The notes under the pieces were generated by a model. That model was not told the origin of the DNA, searched no databases, and saw only the letters and a list, made by a program, of their open reading frames with translations. Made by a program: the position numbers and the translations under genes. From assembly GCA_012932295.1 (NCBI GenBank), contig JAAONU010000011.1:18811252-18875251 (forward strand): a DNA stretch of 64,000 nucleotides, given 5' to 3'. Shown here in pieces: positions 11,601-22,945 of this stretch. The DNA is from Cyclina sinensis. Its lineage: Eukaryota; Mollusca; Bivalvia; Venerida; Veneridae. Each line of letters opens with the position of its first letter. Positions within the stretch are counted from its first letter, which is position 1.

Positions 11601-14600
11601 TCTCCAGACAAGCCAGACCCTGTGGTGATATGGGAGGATGATTATAGGTCTCAAGTGGCTAACCTGGTTGCCCTGCCAGCAGGAATAAGTGGGTCCTCGG
11701 TGTTTGGGATTGGTGCGAACAGTTGTCTGCTTGTCCAGCACAGTCAGGAGAAACAAAGAGGTTAGTCATACAGTGTCAAATTTTATTTCAAGTCATTTAA
11801 GGTTGTGTGTAGTATACATTTATTCGACTAGAAGATAATATGACACATCATTTTGATATAAATAGTGTAGACATTTTGCTCTATTCTTGAAAGTTATCCA
11901 GAGAATTAATAAATATTAGTACATACATTGGCTGATAAAAATGATTTAACTTTTTGTTTTCCTTTAGCAACTCTGTCAGAGACATCTTCAGGTGTTGTAT
12001 GGGCGGCCATTTTGACTTGGGGTCCTCAAGATGGACTGGTTCGCATTATCAATGGTACAAACAAACCCCCACTCAACTTCTTAAAGTATAACCAGTCTGA
12101 CGAGGTGAGATATGAGAAATATGAGACTAAAATATTTGAAAAGAATCTCTGTGTAATCTTTTTGGCAAAGTAATAAAATATCAGTTTATTTAAGAAATTC
12201 ACAGAACTTTCCTTAAATTCACTAAGGAAAATTTTGTATGTGTAAAACAAGTGGTTTAAGTTAGTCCTAAATCAGATTTAATGATAGGTATTTTAGTCTT
12301 CAGAAGTTAAGTTTTTGAAAGATGTCTACTGTTACAGAGTAGACAGGTAATACATAAGATATGGCATACATTCTAGAGGTAGAGAATAATGTCATTAGTT
12401 CTGAAGAAAGATTATTCTTGAAAGAATGTTGACTGTAAAGTTACTTGTATACTTGCTACCATGAATTTGTCAAGAAAATTCATCATACTGTGCTATGGCT
12501 ATCGTAAGAAAATAAGATTAAATATAGTTTACTTATATTGTACTTTACTTAAAACCAAGATCTTGATTATTTTCCAGCTGTAAGAGTTCATTATATTTAC
12601 AGATAACTTGCTGTGTGTCAGTACCTGACTGTAGACATTTATTCTTTGGAGGAACTTCAGGGGTCATAACTATCTACAATACAAAACATAACCCAGCCAA
12701 GGTATGTTATCATATATAACACTAAACAAATCAGCCAAGGGTGTAAATATTTGTCTTTGTCATGTGAAACAATGTTACTAGAGTGGTATTTGAGAATGAT
12801 GTATGGAATTATAACCTTTTCAATTTCAAAAACTAGGTACTTACTCAATTACGTTGTAGAAAATCAGTATTCTAAGAAAGTGTTATAAATTTATCATTAA
12901 TCCAACTGATTTTCATATATATTTTTGCAATTATCAAATAATGAGAAATATGAGTATTTTAAGTGTCTTAAGGATAAATTTGAGGTCTTGAACTTCCATT
13001 GGTATTTGCTACTAATATTGATATGGGGTCAGAAAAATCGTGTACCCAGGGTGGAACAAGAACTGCTCTATCAGCTGAGCTACCCAGGCTGGCAAATTAC
13101 CATATCACATAAGTTGGTCCCGTGATAATGATAAAAAAAATATTGCTTCATCATCCATACAAATGAAATAGATTTTAATGATAATTGTTAATTCTGACAA
13201 CTTCTATCTGCAGGAAAGTGAGTTACAAGTGTTTGGCCACAAGCGTTGCCTGTATGGACATACTGGTGCTATAAACTCTCTGGTTGTGTGTAAGCCTTAC
13301 AGTATACTAGTCAGTGCCAGCCAGGATGCCACATGTATTATCTGGGATCTCAATAGGTAGTTTAAGTGGATGTCATGTCACAGTTTGTTACATGAAAAAG
13401 TGTACATATACTTGAAAAATGATTCTTTTTCATGAGGTTTGCACTAACAGGATTCAAACCTACAACCAATATATAGGAATCAAGGGCTCCACTCCTGTAT
13501 CAGGACTCATCCCTTTTAATGCATGAGACATAAAAAATTAGTTGCATTTGAAAGAAGACTTTATTGTATTATTGATTCTAAATGACAGAAAATTCACATT
13601 AATGTAAAGAGGAACTGTATTGAAAGTTCACACAGACTTTTACCACTGGTTTTGAAATATAATAGATAATTTGGACCATTACTTTAAGAGTAACCTTTAC
13701 CTAACTATCAAGGACTAACAACAGCAACTTAACTGATTCTGATGTTATTTACTTGCAGTAACACCCAGAGTCCTTTGATCCTCAGTGAATATTATTAATA
13801 TTTTATGTTTATGACACAATACATTTTTTCTACATTTTAGATTGTCTTATGTGCGGTCTGTGAGAGGTCATAAATTGGGTGTTCAGGTTTTGGCAGTCAG
13901 TGAAACTCTTGGAGACATTGCCAGTGCTAGTCATTATGGTAGGTCAAAAACTGTAGATATATTTTCTATGAGCAAATTTTGTGCGATAGAAATGTTAGTT
14001 CAAATAACTTCATGCAGTAACTGGACACTTTACATGCCAAATGAAAATATTTTTCTATTTCAAAAATTAAGAGACATTCATTTATTTGAGTTACACAGAC
14101 TGTCACTAAATGATTTTAAAACATGGATGAAAAAGACACAGTCTGAAATGAATAGATAAATTTTTAGGTCTAACTCTAATAAGTCATTTGCTAACATTTC
14201 AAGAATTCTTTCGCCTTTATCTTCTAAATTTTGCTTTGCCATTTTCCCGATAGGGTTCGTCTGCAACAGCGCAAAATGACTCATTGAAATTTTAACAACT
14301 CGTGAAAAAATGAAGGCTACACACTACTTAATTACTTTCGCCTGTATGTAAACTAAATTTGCTCCAAACATGTAATGGAAAAATGCTTAATTGTTTGAAA
14401 AAAAAAAGAGTCTGAATTATAATTTAAGCGTCAGAATTTGTTGAATCAAAATGGCGGACAAAGAAACTGATTTAGAAAGAATACTGTATTGGCCCTGGTA
14501 CATCAACCAATCACCTTAGCCCATTTTTGTATTGGCCCTGTGAAAGCCGTATTGGCCCTGATTATTTCGTATTGACCCTGTTTTCACGAATTATTGTTTT

Positions 14601-17504
14601 CCTATTCTTGATAAAGGTTACGTTAAATTTACAATATAGCCTCAAATATGTCATAGTTAATTAATTATTTATAATATAAATGCTGGAAAGCAAATGATTA
14701 CTATAATTGTCGAAGAGGAAAAAAAATGTAATGCAGGTTATCAACTTTATATTTCATAGGGATGGGAAGTCACCTTTACCTGCACACTGTTAATGGGGAA
14801 TATGTTTCCAAGGTAACCTGTGAAGATACAATCAGTTGTTTGACCTACTCTACAGCACCAGAGGGTGTATCTATAAATGTTATAGCTGGAGGTCTCAGCT
14901 CGGGCATTGTCAGGTAAATATATGATAATACTCCCATCCTTTTTTTTATACCCCCACAAAGTGGGAGCATATAGTGTTGCACTTGTCCGTCAGTCGGTAC
15001 GACCGTACGTCTGTACGTACGTCCCGAAATTTTGTGAACGCAACTCCTCTTAAACGGGATGGCAGATTTTGCTTAAACTTTCAGGGATAAACAACCTTAA
15101 TGTGTAGATGATAGCAGCAGAAGGAATTTTTGCTTCGACCAAATTTAACGGAATTATGGCCCTTTGTTGATTTTTTCACTATATACCATATAGCCAAATA
15201 AATTTGTGAACGCAACTCCTCATAAACCGGATGGCAGATTTTGCTTAAATTTTCAGGAATGAACAACCTTAATGTGTAGATGATAGTAAAGGAAGGAATT
15301 TTTGCTGCGACCAAATTTAACGGAATTATGGCCCTTTGTTGATTTTTTCACTATATACCATAAAGTGAAATAAATTTGTGAACGCAACTCCTCTTAAACT
15401 GGATGGCAGATTTTGCTTAAAACTTTCAGGGATGAACAACCTTAATGTGTATATGATAGTAAAGGAAGGGTAATGTTTTTTACGGGACCTGACACACCTG
15501 GGGTTTCTATACTTTAATCTGTAGTTAACTTTCATGTGTAACATTTTTTACATTTTACCTGCTTTCTTTAATATCAGCAACATGTAATTACTTGTGTGTC
15601 TCTTTCTTCGTCTTCACTAATGTGATTCCTCATAGTACATAAATATTTACAACATTTTTATGTCGACTTTTCAAAGAATAAGGAGGTCTATTGTACTTGC
15701 GGCGTGGCTATCGGGTTAAAGTTTTAGAGCAAGCTTCTCATTTTCACTATTTCTTCCCTTTCTACTGCAGATATTTGGTTCAAACTTGGCTGTAGACTGT
15801 GTCATTCCATCAAGGCCCATAACTCTTTAAGCATTTTTATTAGTTATTCCCCTTTTAAGACTTTGAAAAATCTTTAATTTCAGGCTTTTATTATACCTTC
15901 AAGGACTAAGAATAGTCAAGCATGCTGTCCATCCGACAGCCCTTGTTTCAGTATAAAATATCTAATTTTGAAATAAAAGGACAGCATTAATAATATACAA
16001 AACACCTCAATTCATTTGCAACTACAGAAAAGAATTGTTCCCCACCTAAATCTTACATACAGAATATACATGCTCTTGTTTATGAGCACTTATGCATAGT
16101 GGGGGCATCCGTGTCCAATGGACACAGTTCTAGTTTCCATCAAACTTGTGAGGCTTGAAATTACGCTTGGTTAGTGGAAAACAATGGTATTTCATATACA
16201 GAATTGAGGTACTATAGGGTCTTGTCAAATGTCAGTTTGCATGTGTAAAAGTGTGGGAAAATAAAAATTGGAAAGTAAGTAAAGTTTCAGTAATACAACA
16301 ACCACTAGACACTTGCTTAAAGAGGATTGTGTGCTAGGAAACTGATATTCACAACATTCAGAAAATGTTCCTAGTTTGTCTATTAAATCCTTTAAAATGA
16401 AGTATTGATCACTGTCATATTAAGTGGTAAGATGCTGAAAGGGGAAGATTTGCTGTTACAGGTTTATAGGTCTTGTTTTTAATTTCTTTTTAAACCTACT
16501 TTTTATGCATTGATTGGAAAGCAACTTCTTTGATTTAAGATAAATTGTATTTGATGACCTTCTTCCTGGGTTCAAACAAGTACTCTTCCCAAAGGTATTA
16601 AATGTGGAATGTCTTCTGGGACTATTACACATGGTAGACTTAAAAGTATTAGTTACTTGAATAGGTATCTGGCATCCTACCCAGTATCTCTGCTGTCCCT
16701 GCTTATTTTATTTTTGGTTCTATGCCTATAGAAATGTACACATAAATTTATAACCCAGACACTGTATTAGACTCAAAATGTCTGCATGTTTTGAGACTGT
16801 TAGAAGAGAGAACTTCTGCTTTACATGTATCACTGTTTATCATTTCAGGCTCTGGAGTAGCTGGGATCTCTGCCCTGTCAGAGATCTGGTTCCAGGTGCA
16901 ATAACTGCTTCTCCAATAATCAGGTATGTGTGACCAAAACACAAAACATATTGATAGATTGTTAAACTTTATCTACATCTGTCTGTTTTCTTTCCATCTT
17001 TTTGATGATAAGTTTTTGTTTGTGTCTTTACATGCTGTTTGAATTAAATCAAATTAAAACCATGAATGTGCGTGTAGAATATACTCTGATTTTGTATTTT
17101 TATCAGGAGATAATTTGTTACTTTCTAAATAGGAAGAGATATTATACATCTATTAAATAACAAATGAAATGTTTCACAGGCAAAATTAATGTTTGGTAAA
17201 ATGCATCCTTTTACAAGATGAAAGCTTTGAAAAAATTTTCAGAAAATATTGTACTTTTGGAAACAGCAGATCATGGAAACAGATTTCATAGAGGGCTATG
17301 AAATATACTGTCTTTATGACATGTTTTTATTGTTAAAAGTTCTCTTTGATATTTGTGCTATATTCTTTCAGTTTAACATTCACGAAGGATTCTCAGAGAC
17401 TGTATGTGTCTAGTAGTGATGGAAGGGTAAGACTCTGGGAGTATGGTGGACAGCCCAGACTAAAGATCAACAAATGGTTTAAACCATACCTCTATGCAAT
17501 CTGA
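1297..17504 (+). CDS. LYST: LYST-like lysosomal trafficking regulator, 3' part (PH-BEACH-WD40), multi-exon
   Basis: A large scaffold protein of the BEACH family, which in animals controls the size and traffic of lysosomes and related organelles. Exons inferred from GT-AG sites with matching phase: 1297-1485, 2037-2182, 2577-2682, 2938-3058, 5496-5648, 5985-6296, 6794-6950, 7338-7478, 8022-8239, 8704-about 8868, 11565-11760, 11968-12104, 12603-12701, 13214-13356, 13841-13938, 14760-14913, 16849-16923 and 17372-17504 (TGA at 17502-17504). The first visible exon starts inside a codon, so the gene extends left of the window; LYST proteins are over 3000 residues and only the C-terminal quarter or so is here. 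LYST is preferred over NBEA, WDFY and NSMAF because the C-terminal WD part matches vertebrate LYST closely (for example [20 protein letters not shown] and GIVRLWS). The exon join near 8.87 kb is uncertain because an in-frame TAA lies at 8881-8883. Identity is very likely; individual borders are good but unverified. Confidence 0.9.
3805..4790. repeat. 46-bp tandem repeat array, about 21 copies, LYST intron
   Basis: The unit runs 'ttccattatggcctatgtc' then 'tttaaactgtaactgggat' then 'attgtagg', 46 bp in all. It is repeated about 21 times with few substitutions (gcc/gct tatgtc, taact/tatct/ttact). Outer units are more diverged, as at 3805-3840 and 4730-4800. It lies inside the 2.4 kb intron between two PH-domain exons. 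High identity among the units suggests recent expansion or active homogenisation. Confidence 0.95.
5985..8868 (+). CDS. LYST: LYST exons encoding the BEACH domain
   Basis: Exons 5985-6296, 6794-6950, 7338-7478, 8022-8239 and 8704-about 8868 encode the BEACH domain. Hallmarks: [34 protein letters not shown], the YGSHYSN segment, [24 protein letters not shown] and [20 protein letters not shown] followed by [12 protein letters not shown], then [12 protein letters not shown]. These follow the family order without gaps, which argues against a pseudogene. The last exon reads into a TAA at 8881-8883. A GT at 8869 would leave phase 0 and join the next exon (starting CTT at 11565) in frame, but AAA/GTTTTC is a poor donor. 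The better-looking donor GTAAAC at 8885 lies after the stop. Vertebrate LYST has a longer linker here, so a short exon in 8.9-11.5 kb may have been missed. Confidence 0.85.
7760..7910. repeat. 28-bp tandem repeat, about 5 copies, LYST intron
   Basis: The unit is 'gcatgaaagccacatg' plus 'tatttccctgca' (28 bp), at about 7760, 7788, 7816, 7844 and 7872, with a partial last copy. The middle units are nearly identical. It lies in the intron between BEACH exons 7338-7478 and 8022-8239. Confidence 0.9.
9040..11250. repeat. Dispersed repeat block rich in AAGGTCA units, LYST intron
   Basis: A series of about 100-130 bp diverged units share 'agtaccatttgac', 'cttcaaacttcatag', 'tggttgcc..ttattgagtag' and '(tcaaa)ggtcaaggtcactgtcacc'. 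The block begins near 9050 ('gaagaagtgggttatattgc', 'ggtcagtcagtcggtccatccgtctgcc'). A second element with similar design, but units near 120 bp ('ccactgacctatatttatttgacc'), is inserted at about 10500-11030; it opens with 'gcccccgaaggaaggcatatag' and 'ccgtctgtcagtccctccgtcc'. No open frame of note. It fills most of the intron before the WD40 exons. Confidence 0.85.
11565..17504 (+). CDS. LYST: LYST exons encoding the C-terminal WD40 propeller
   Basis: Exons 11565-11760, 11968-12104, 12603-12701, 13214-13356, 13841-13938, 14760-14913, 16849-16923 and 17372-17504 encode the WD40 repeats. Seen directly: [11 protein letters not shown] at the start, a classic WD unit ([11 protein letters not shown] through CIIWDLNR), [38 protein letters not shown] joined to [13 protein letters not shown], and a last blade with [17 protein letters not shown] before the stop. 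WD propellers of BEACH proteins are protein-binding platforms. The exon 13841-13938 joins 14760 in phase 1 across an 821-bp intron. The intron 14914-16848 contains the 1.2 kb repeat element described separately. Confidence 0.87.
13030..13085 (-). mobile_element. tRNA-like SINE head fragment in a LYST intron
   Basis: The minus strand reads 'gcctgggtagctcagctgat' then 'agagcagttcttgttccacc', a typical tRNA 5' half with A box TAGCTCAGCTGA. The remainder of a tRNA is absent. It is likely the head of a degraded SINE. A second weak B-box-like site ('gtaggtttgaatcctg', minus) lies near 13455. Confidence 0.5.
14948..16133 (+). mobile_element. Non-autonomous element, long copy (~1.19 kb), in a LYST intron
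   Basis: Begins 'atacccccacaaagtgggag' and ends near 'tagtgggggcatccgtgtcc' followed by 'aatggacacagttctag'. The reverse complement of 62935-63795 matches it almost throughout, with only scattered differences, so this is a mobile family. Its ends carry GGGGGCAT/ATGCCCCC-type inverted motifs. It holds three tandem ~172-bp units (starting near 15028, 15200 and 15372), where the other copy holds one. No transposase frame is visible. Mobility is inferred from the two copies, not from a mapped target-site duplication. Confidence 0.8.
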
Positions 17505-17934
17505 AATAATTATGGAGATATAGTGCAGTGACAAAAAGTGCCATATACCAGTAGGGTAGTTTAAGTAATACAACATTAGGGTAGTAACTGAGCATAAGAA
17601 GGACAAAACAATATCATAGCATTTGTTTGATGACTTTGGGTCTACATTACAGTGATAGAATTTGAATTATGGCTTTATGCTATAGATGAAATTCCTCATT
17701 CTTGACAGAGTCAAAAGCTTGGGTCTATGTCAGAATTATTTGCTTTGTTATATAAACATTATCAGCAATAATTTGCTGTGTGACTGTCAGCAAGTTCACT
17801 CACTTCATAAAAGTTGTTCTTCTGACTGTCTGTAGACCGATCATTCACAATCAAAGGGAAGCAACAACAGCATTCCAGCCTAGCACCCTCTAAAAACAGC
17901 TTCAAGTCAAAACTTGTCATTTGTACTATCATGT

Positions 17935-17940
17935 AATAAA
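17935..17940 (+). promoter_or_regulatory. Candidate polyadenylation signal for LYST
   Basis: A canonical AATAAA lies about 430 bp after the LYST stop codon, the first such hexamer downstream that I noticed. Another lies near 19563. Use of either is inferred from position only. Confidence 0.4.
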
Positions 17941-18169
17941 AGAGTATTATAGAATACATGCTGAAATATGTGTATACTGCAAAGTGATCTCTGAAGAGTG
18001 GGTTTTCATTTCATTTTCATTCACTAGATAATGCATGCTTTCTTTCAAAGATGACGGGTGATAAGGTGAAAAATTCCGATAACTCCATTTCCTTTCTTAG
18101 CTTTTCAGCAAGAAAGATTTTAAATGTGTACATATTATGCTCTCCTGGCTTCCATTTCATTTCGTTGTA

Positions 18170-19068
18170 CAGTAAAGTCTCGCTATTAAGACCACTTTGG
18201 GGACCTGGGAGAAGTGGTCTTATTATCGAATCGGTCTTTATTCCGAGACCCGTGCTAGCCTTCAATCAATTTCTCATCTGTTGTAAAGGGTTATCATTAG
18301 CTATAATAACCTTGTTGAAAAGGTAAATTATGGAAAAATACTAACTAATGGCATCAATTAGCTATAATAACCTTGTTGAAAAGGTAAATTATGGAAAAAT
18401 ACTAACTAATGGCATCAATTTTATTCTACAATAACATGATATTTTTCACATAATTTTCATGTTAGTGCGACATAAAACGAATTAAAACTCGAAAGTATAC
18501 AGTGCAATTTTTCTTTCAAGCTGTTTTCATAATTAGCAACACTGAAATCCTACTGTACACGCTATTTTTGACAGTTTTTCACTCGTAGCCGTGATGACGT
18601 ACCTACCCGAAATTGGGCATAAGTTTTAACACCTATTTCGTCTTTCATAACGTATTTTTTTGTTCTGCATTAATCAGTACCATTTTTATGATACAAACAT
18701 TGAAGTATATAATAATTTTCCTTTCAATTACTAATAGCCTAAAGTTTATTAATATTAATTTTTATAAATTTTACCGCAAATCATTCACACCTTGATGCCG
18801 ATTGTTGTATTATGTTGTTTATTGGTGATAATTGGTGACACGTGTCATTTTAGTAAACAGTTAATGGTCGTCTTATGGGGCCCCACTTTCATTGTAAAAT
18901 GGGAACTCGGACCCGAAAAAGTGGTCGTTATACGTAGTAGCGGGTCGGTCGTAATATCGGACCTTACGACCATTGAATTATATAGCAAAAAAGTCGGGAC
19001 CGGAAAAAAGTGGTTCTAATATAGATTTGCCCGCAAAAAAGGGTCGGTCGCAAAGCGAGACTTTACTG
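18170..19068. mobile_element. pogo/Tigger-like inverted-repeat element, 0.9 kb, no transposase
   Basis: Perfect 15-bp terminal inverted repeats, CAGTAAAGTCTCGCT at 18170-18184 and its complement at 19054-19068, are each flanked by TA, the target duplication of Tc1/mariner elements. The CAGT...CTCG terminus is typical of pogo/Tigger relatives. Subterminal motifs 'agtggtcttattatcga' and 'gtggtcgttatacgtag' repeat inside. There is no meaningful reading frame, so it is a non-autonomous (MITE-like) copy. It contains the 62-bp duplication at 18297-18420. Confidence 0.85.
18297..18420. repeat. Perfect 62-bp tandem duplication
   Basis: The segment starting 'ttagctataataaccttgtt' and ending 'ctaatggcatcaat' occurs twice back to back, apparently without a mismatch. 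It lies inside the pogo-like element, so it is a very recent duplication or an assembly artefact. Confidence 0.85.
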
Positions 19069-19079
19069 TACATGTATTG

Positions 19080-20100
19080 TGCTTTGTTATGCACGACTGT
19101 TAATGCATCTAATTGTTCTTTTTCTCTTATTCATTTTCCTGAAAAAAGTGTGTAAGTTGTAGAAATTTTCAAATCTGGTTCATCTGTTCATACATAATCA
19201 TAGTATCATTTATTATCTTTAGATAACTCTGTATAAATTTTTAATGCAAATTAACTCCCTTTAATGCACAAAAGTGTTGATTCATGTTGTGTTTCAAAGG
19301 ACAGGAGGGATATTAATAATCAGCATTAGAGATATTATTTGTATGTATGTGATTTCTGACATACTGTTTTATGCAGTCTACTGATTTCTTTGTTTATTTG
19401 TGGCTTTATTCCTTAAAAAAATATCTAGTTGAAACATATAAGGGGTTTCGTTCTTTCATTGTCATAACCAATATATCACTCTATTCAGTGGCTTAATAGG
19501 CCCCCAAGGTGAATGTACTGTATAGAAGAAATATACATGCCCCCATATATCTACATTCATTGAATAAAACTTGTGTTCTTGAACTGTGTAAGTTAATATA
19601 ACATTAAGTTATATTCATTCCATGTTTTGAAAATGTATAACATTCCATTTGTAACGATGCTTTGATGAAATAGACATATAACTTCAATGTTAAAACTCAT
19701 TCATTATTTTAGCTCTGCCGAGCATCTAACTAATTCTGCAATATAGAATTATTTTACATCTAGTCAGTAAATCGAGAGTGTGAAGTGAAAATGTACTGTC
19801 TTTTTGGCAGTCACCACTTGAATTAATGTATTACTCCAATTTAAGGAAAAGTTTGTGTGTGTTTTAAGTGATGTATAAAAATGTTGCTTAGTGATCTATT
19901 TTTTCAGCATGTTTGCTGATTTGTGTATATTTACAAGTTACTTATTGTCTCAGTTGTGGGTCAAACCAGCTATATGCATACAAAATGAGTAACTATGAGA
20001 ATAATATTTTTTTTTTACGTCTTGCCTCAAAGAAAAGGCCTTTCTTATCTGAAAGCATGCCTGGTAAATACTGTTAAGTATAAATCTGTGTTTAGAAACA
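19080..20100. other. AT-rich intergenic DNA after LYST
   Basis: I see no convincing exon, RNA gene or repeat array here. It holds an AATAAA near 19563 that could serve as a distal LYST polyadenylation signal. Confidence 0.4.
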
Positions 20101-20107
20101 AGGAGCT

Positions 20108-21122
20108 AGCTAGCTAGCATGAAAACATGCTGATACCTTTGTACAGTGGCAGAGCTAGCATGAAAACATGCTGATACCTTTGTGCAGTGGCAGAGCTAGC
20201 ATGAAAACATGCTGATACCTTTGTGCAGTGGCAGAGCTAGCATGAAAACATGCTGATACCTTTGTACAGTGGCAGAGCTAGCATGAAAACATGCTGATAC
20301 CTTTGTACAGTGGCAGAGCTAGCATGAAAACGTGCTGATACCTTTGTGCAGTGGCTGAGCTAGCATGAAAACATGCTGATACCTTTGTACAGTGGCAGAG
20401 CTAGCATGAAAACATGCTGATACCTTTGTACAGTGGCAGAGCTAGCATGAAAACATGCTGATACCTTTGTGCAGTGGCAGAGCAAGCATGAAAACATGCT
20501 GATACCTTTGTACAGAAAACATGCTGATACCTTTGTACAGTGGCAGAGCTAGCATGAAAACATGCTGATACCTTTGTGCAGTGGCAGAGCTAGCATGAAA
20601 ACATGCTGATACCTTTGTGCAGTGGCAGGCTAGCATGAAAACATGCTGATACCTTTGTACAGTGGCAGAGCTAGCATGAAAACATGCTGATACCTTTGTA
20701 CAGTGGCAGAGCTAGCATGAAAACATGCTGATACCTTTGTGCAGTGGCAGAGCTAGCATGAACACGTGCTGATACCTTTGTACAGTGGCAGAGCTAGCAT
20801 GAAAACATGCTGATACCTTTGTGCAGTGGCAGAGCAAGCATGAAAACATGCTGATACCTTTGTTCAGAAAACATGCTGATACCTTTGTACAGTGGCAGAG
20901 CTAGCATGAAAACATGCTGATACCTTTGTGCAGTGGCAGAGCTAGCATGAAAACATGCTGATACCTTTGTGCAGTGGCAGAGCTAGCATGAAAACATGCT
21001 AATACCTATGTACAGAAAACATGCTGAGACCTTTGTACAGTGGCAGAGCTAGCATGAAAACATGCTGATACCTTTGTACAGAAAACATTCTGATACCTTT
21101 GTACAGTGGCAGAGCTAGCATG
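20108..21122. repeat. 41-bp tandem repeat array, about 24 units, with palindromic core
   Basis: The unit is 'agctagcatgaaaacatgct' plus 'gatacctttgtacagtggcag' (41 bp), repeated from 20108 with very few substitutions (gtaca/gtgca, acatgct/acgtgct). Each unit holds the dyad GCATGaaaaCATGC. Several units are shortened where 'tacagaaaacatgctg' fuses two copies (20514, 20866, 21013, 21077). There are no spacers, so this is not a CRISPR-type array. Confidence 0.95.
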
Positions 21123-22084
21123 TATGCTTTTTTGCCTTAGTATATTTATGCATCAGAAATAAGTTTGCCAAATTATCAATTATTGTTCATGTGGTCATTT
21201 TGTTGTCATAAGTAAAGTGTGATCAGATTTTTGGAAATAGATATAATATACAAGGCACAATGTTTATATATATGTATATTTTTGATGATAAGACAGCACA
21301 GATGTGGAAGCAGGTTTACAATGGGTACAAGAGGCAGAAACAGCAATATGGTTAAACAGGCCTGTTATTTAAAATGTTGATACAAAGGCAAGTCCTAATA
21401 GGTTTAGGAGTTTAAAACAGGATCAGGTTTGACACCTAGGAACCTAGGTGGGGTTAGGGCATATCTATTTATGTGATCAGATATTGTGTATACAGAAATG
21501 ATTTGCTAAGTATTTATTTACAGAAAAGGAGCACAGATTGGAATCAAAATCGAAAAATGGTATACATATGTGTTTGCATAATATAATGTTAAAAACAATT
21601 AACTGTTTGTTATACTAAATGTTTATTATTTATAAGAGGCCAGATTTGTGTATTTATTGAGAGGATACAGTTGTTTTTATTTCATGTTACATAATGTGTT
21701 GATTATTTCAGATTTTATTGAAATAAAATATTTGAATGATGCAGTGTTCAAAATACATTATTCATTAAATAGGATAGTTTATCCATAATGTTGTAACCAT
21801 GAAGTGCAGGACATTACATTTCATTTTACCCAGTTCTTGTATTAGCTTAAAGCTACTCTGTCAAAGTTGTTTGAAAACATGTTTCTAATGCTGGCAAGGT
21901 TCAGTAAAGGAGAAATGGCCATGCACTATAATTCAGCTCTACATCTTGCTGACAGTGAGCCAAGAATTTAAAAAAAAAGCTCAGGGCCTAGGTTGCAACA
22001 AAGCATTGCTATAATCTGTATTGAAAATCAGATACTCTGTGATCTGCTCCATGAAGGTAAAAAATACCTCAGCTGTTTTCCAGT
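21123..22084. other. AT-rich intergenic DNA, nothing recognised
   Basis: Only short AT-rich sequence with several 'ataaaat' tracts lies here. There are no long frames, splice-bounded candidates or clear repeats. Confidence 0.4.
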
Positions 22085-22945
22085 TGTTTTAAGCTCACCT
22101 GGGCATTTTAAGTGCTCACCCACTGTCTGGTGTCCATCCACATTTACTATGTGAACACTCTGATAGTTGCATTTCCTATCCAATTATCATGAAATTTAGT
22201 CAGAATGTTAAGCTTGATAACAACTAGGCTCTTTTCAGATATGGAAGTGGTGGGTCAAAAACTAGGTCACAAAGTCAAATCATAGAAAAACTTTGTGAAT
22301 ACTCTCGAGGTTACAATTTAATTCAATTACCATAAAACTTGGTCAGAATATTAAGCTTGATGACTTCTAGGTTCTTTTCATATATGGATCATGTTGGGTC
22401 AAAAACTAGATCACAGAAAAACTTCATCAGTCATCATGAACTATGTCAGAATGTTTTGCTTGAAAACCTCTAGTACTTTTTTAATTAAAGGGTTATGTTG
22501 GTCAAAAACTAGGTCACCAGGTCAAATTCTTGAAAAACCTTGTGAACACTAGAGGCCACATTTTCCATCCAAACACCATGAAATTTTTGTCCGAATATTT
22601 GGCTTGATGAATTCTAAGCTCTTTTTACATACGGGTCACGTTAGGTCAAAAATTAGGTCACCAGGTCAAATCTTAGAAAAACCTAGAGGCCACATTTTCC
22701 ACCCAATCATCATGAAACTTTGTCAGTATGTTTGGCTTGTTGACTTCTAGGTTCTTTTTAAATATGGGTCATGCTGTATGGAACATGTTGGGTCAAGAAC
22801 TAGGTCACCAGGTCAAATTCTAGAAAAACCCTTTTAACAATATAGAGGTCACATTTTCTACCCAATCATCACGAAACTTTGTCTGAATGTTTCACTTGAT
22901 GATCAGGTGAGCGATATAGGGCCATTTTGGCCGTCTTGTTTTATA
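22085..22945. repeat. Repeat element with ~110-bp internal units and 'gggccattttggcc' end
   Basis: Runs from 'agctcacctgggcattttaa' to 'gtgagcgatatagggccatt' and 'ttggccgtcttgtt'. Inside, units share 'aaaaactaggtcac(c)aggtcaa', 'gtgaacactagaggccacat' and 'aatcatcatgaaactttgtc'. The same terminal design (gagggcc..ggcc, gctcacctg) appears near 52572, 54460, 57770 and 61400, marking a multi-copy family. No coding potential. Confidence 0.75.

Noticed and set aside
13842..14159. 105-residue plus-strand frame as a separate gene
   Set aside because: Only its first ~32 codons are a LYST exon; the rest is read-through into the intron after the donor at 13939.
20108..21122. Array resembling a CRISPR locus
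   Set aside because: Units are contiguous with no unique spacers, and the genome is eukaryotic.
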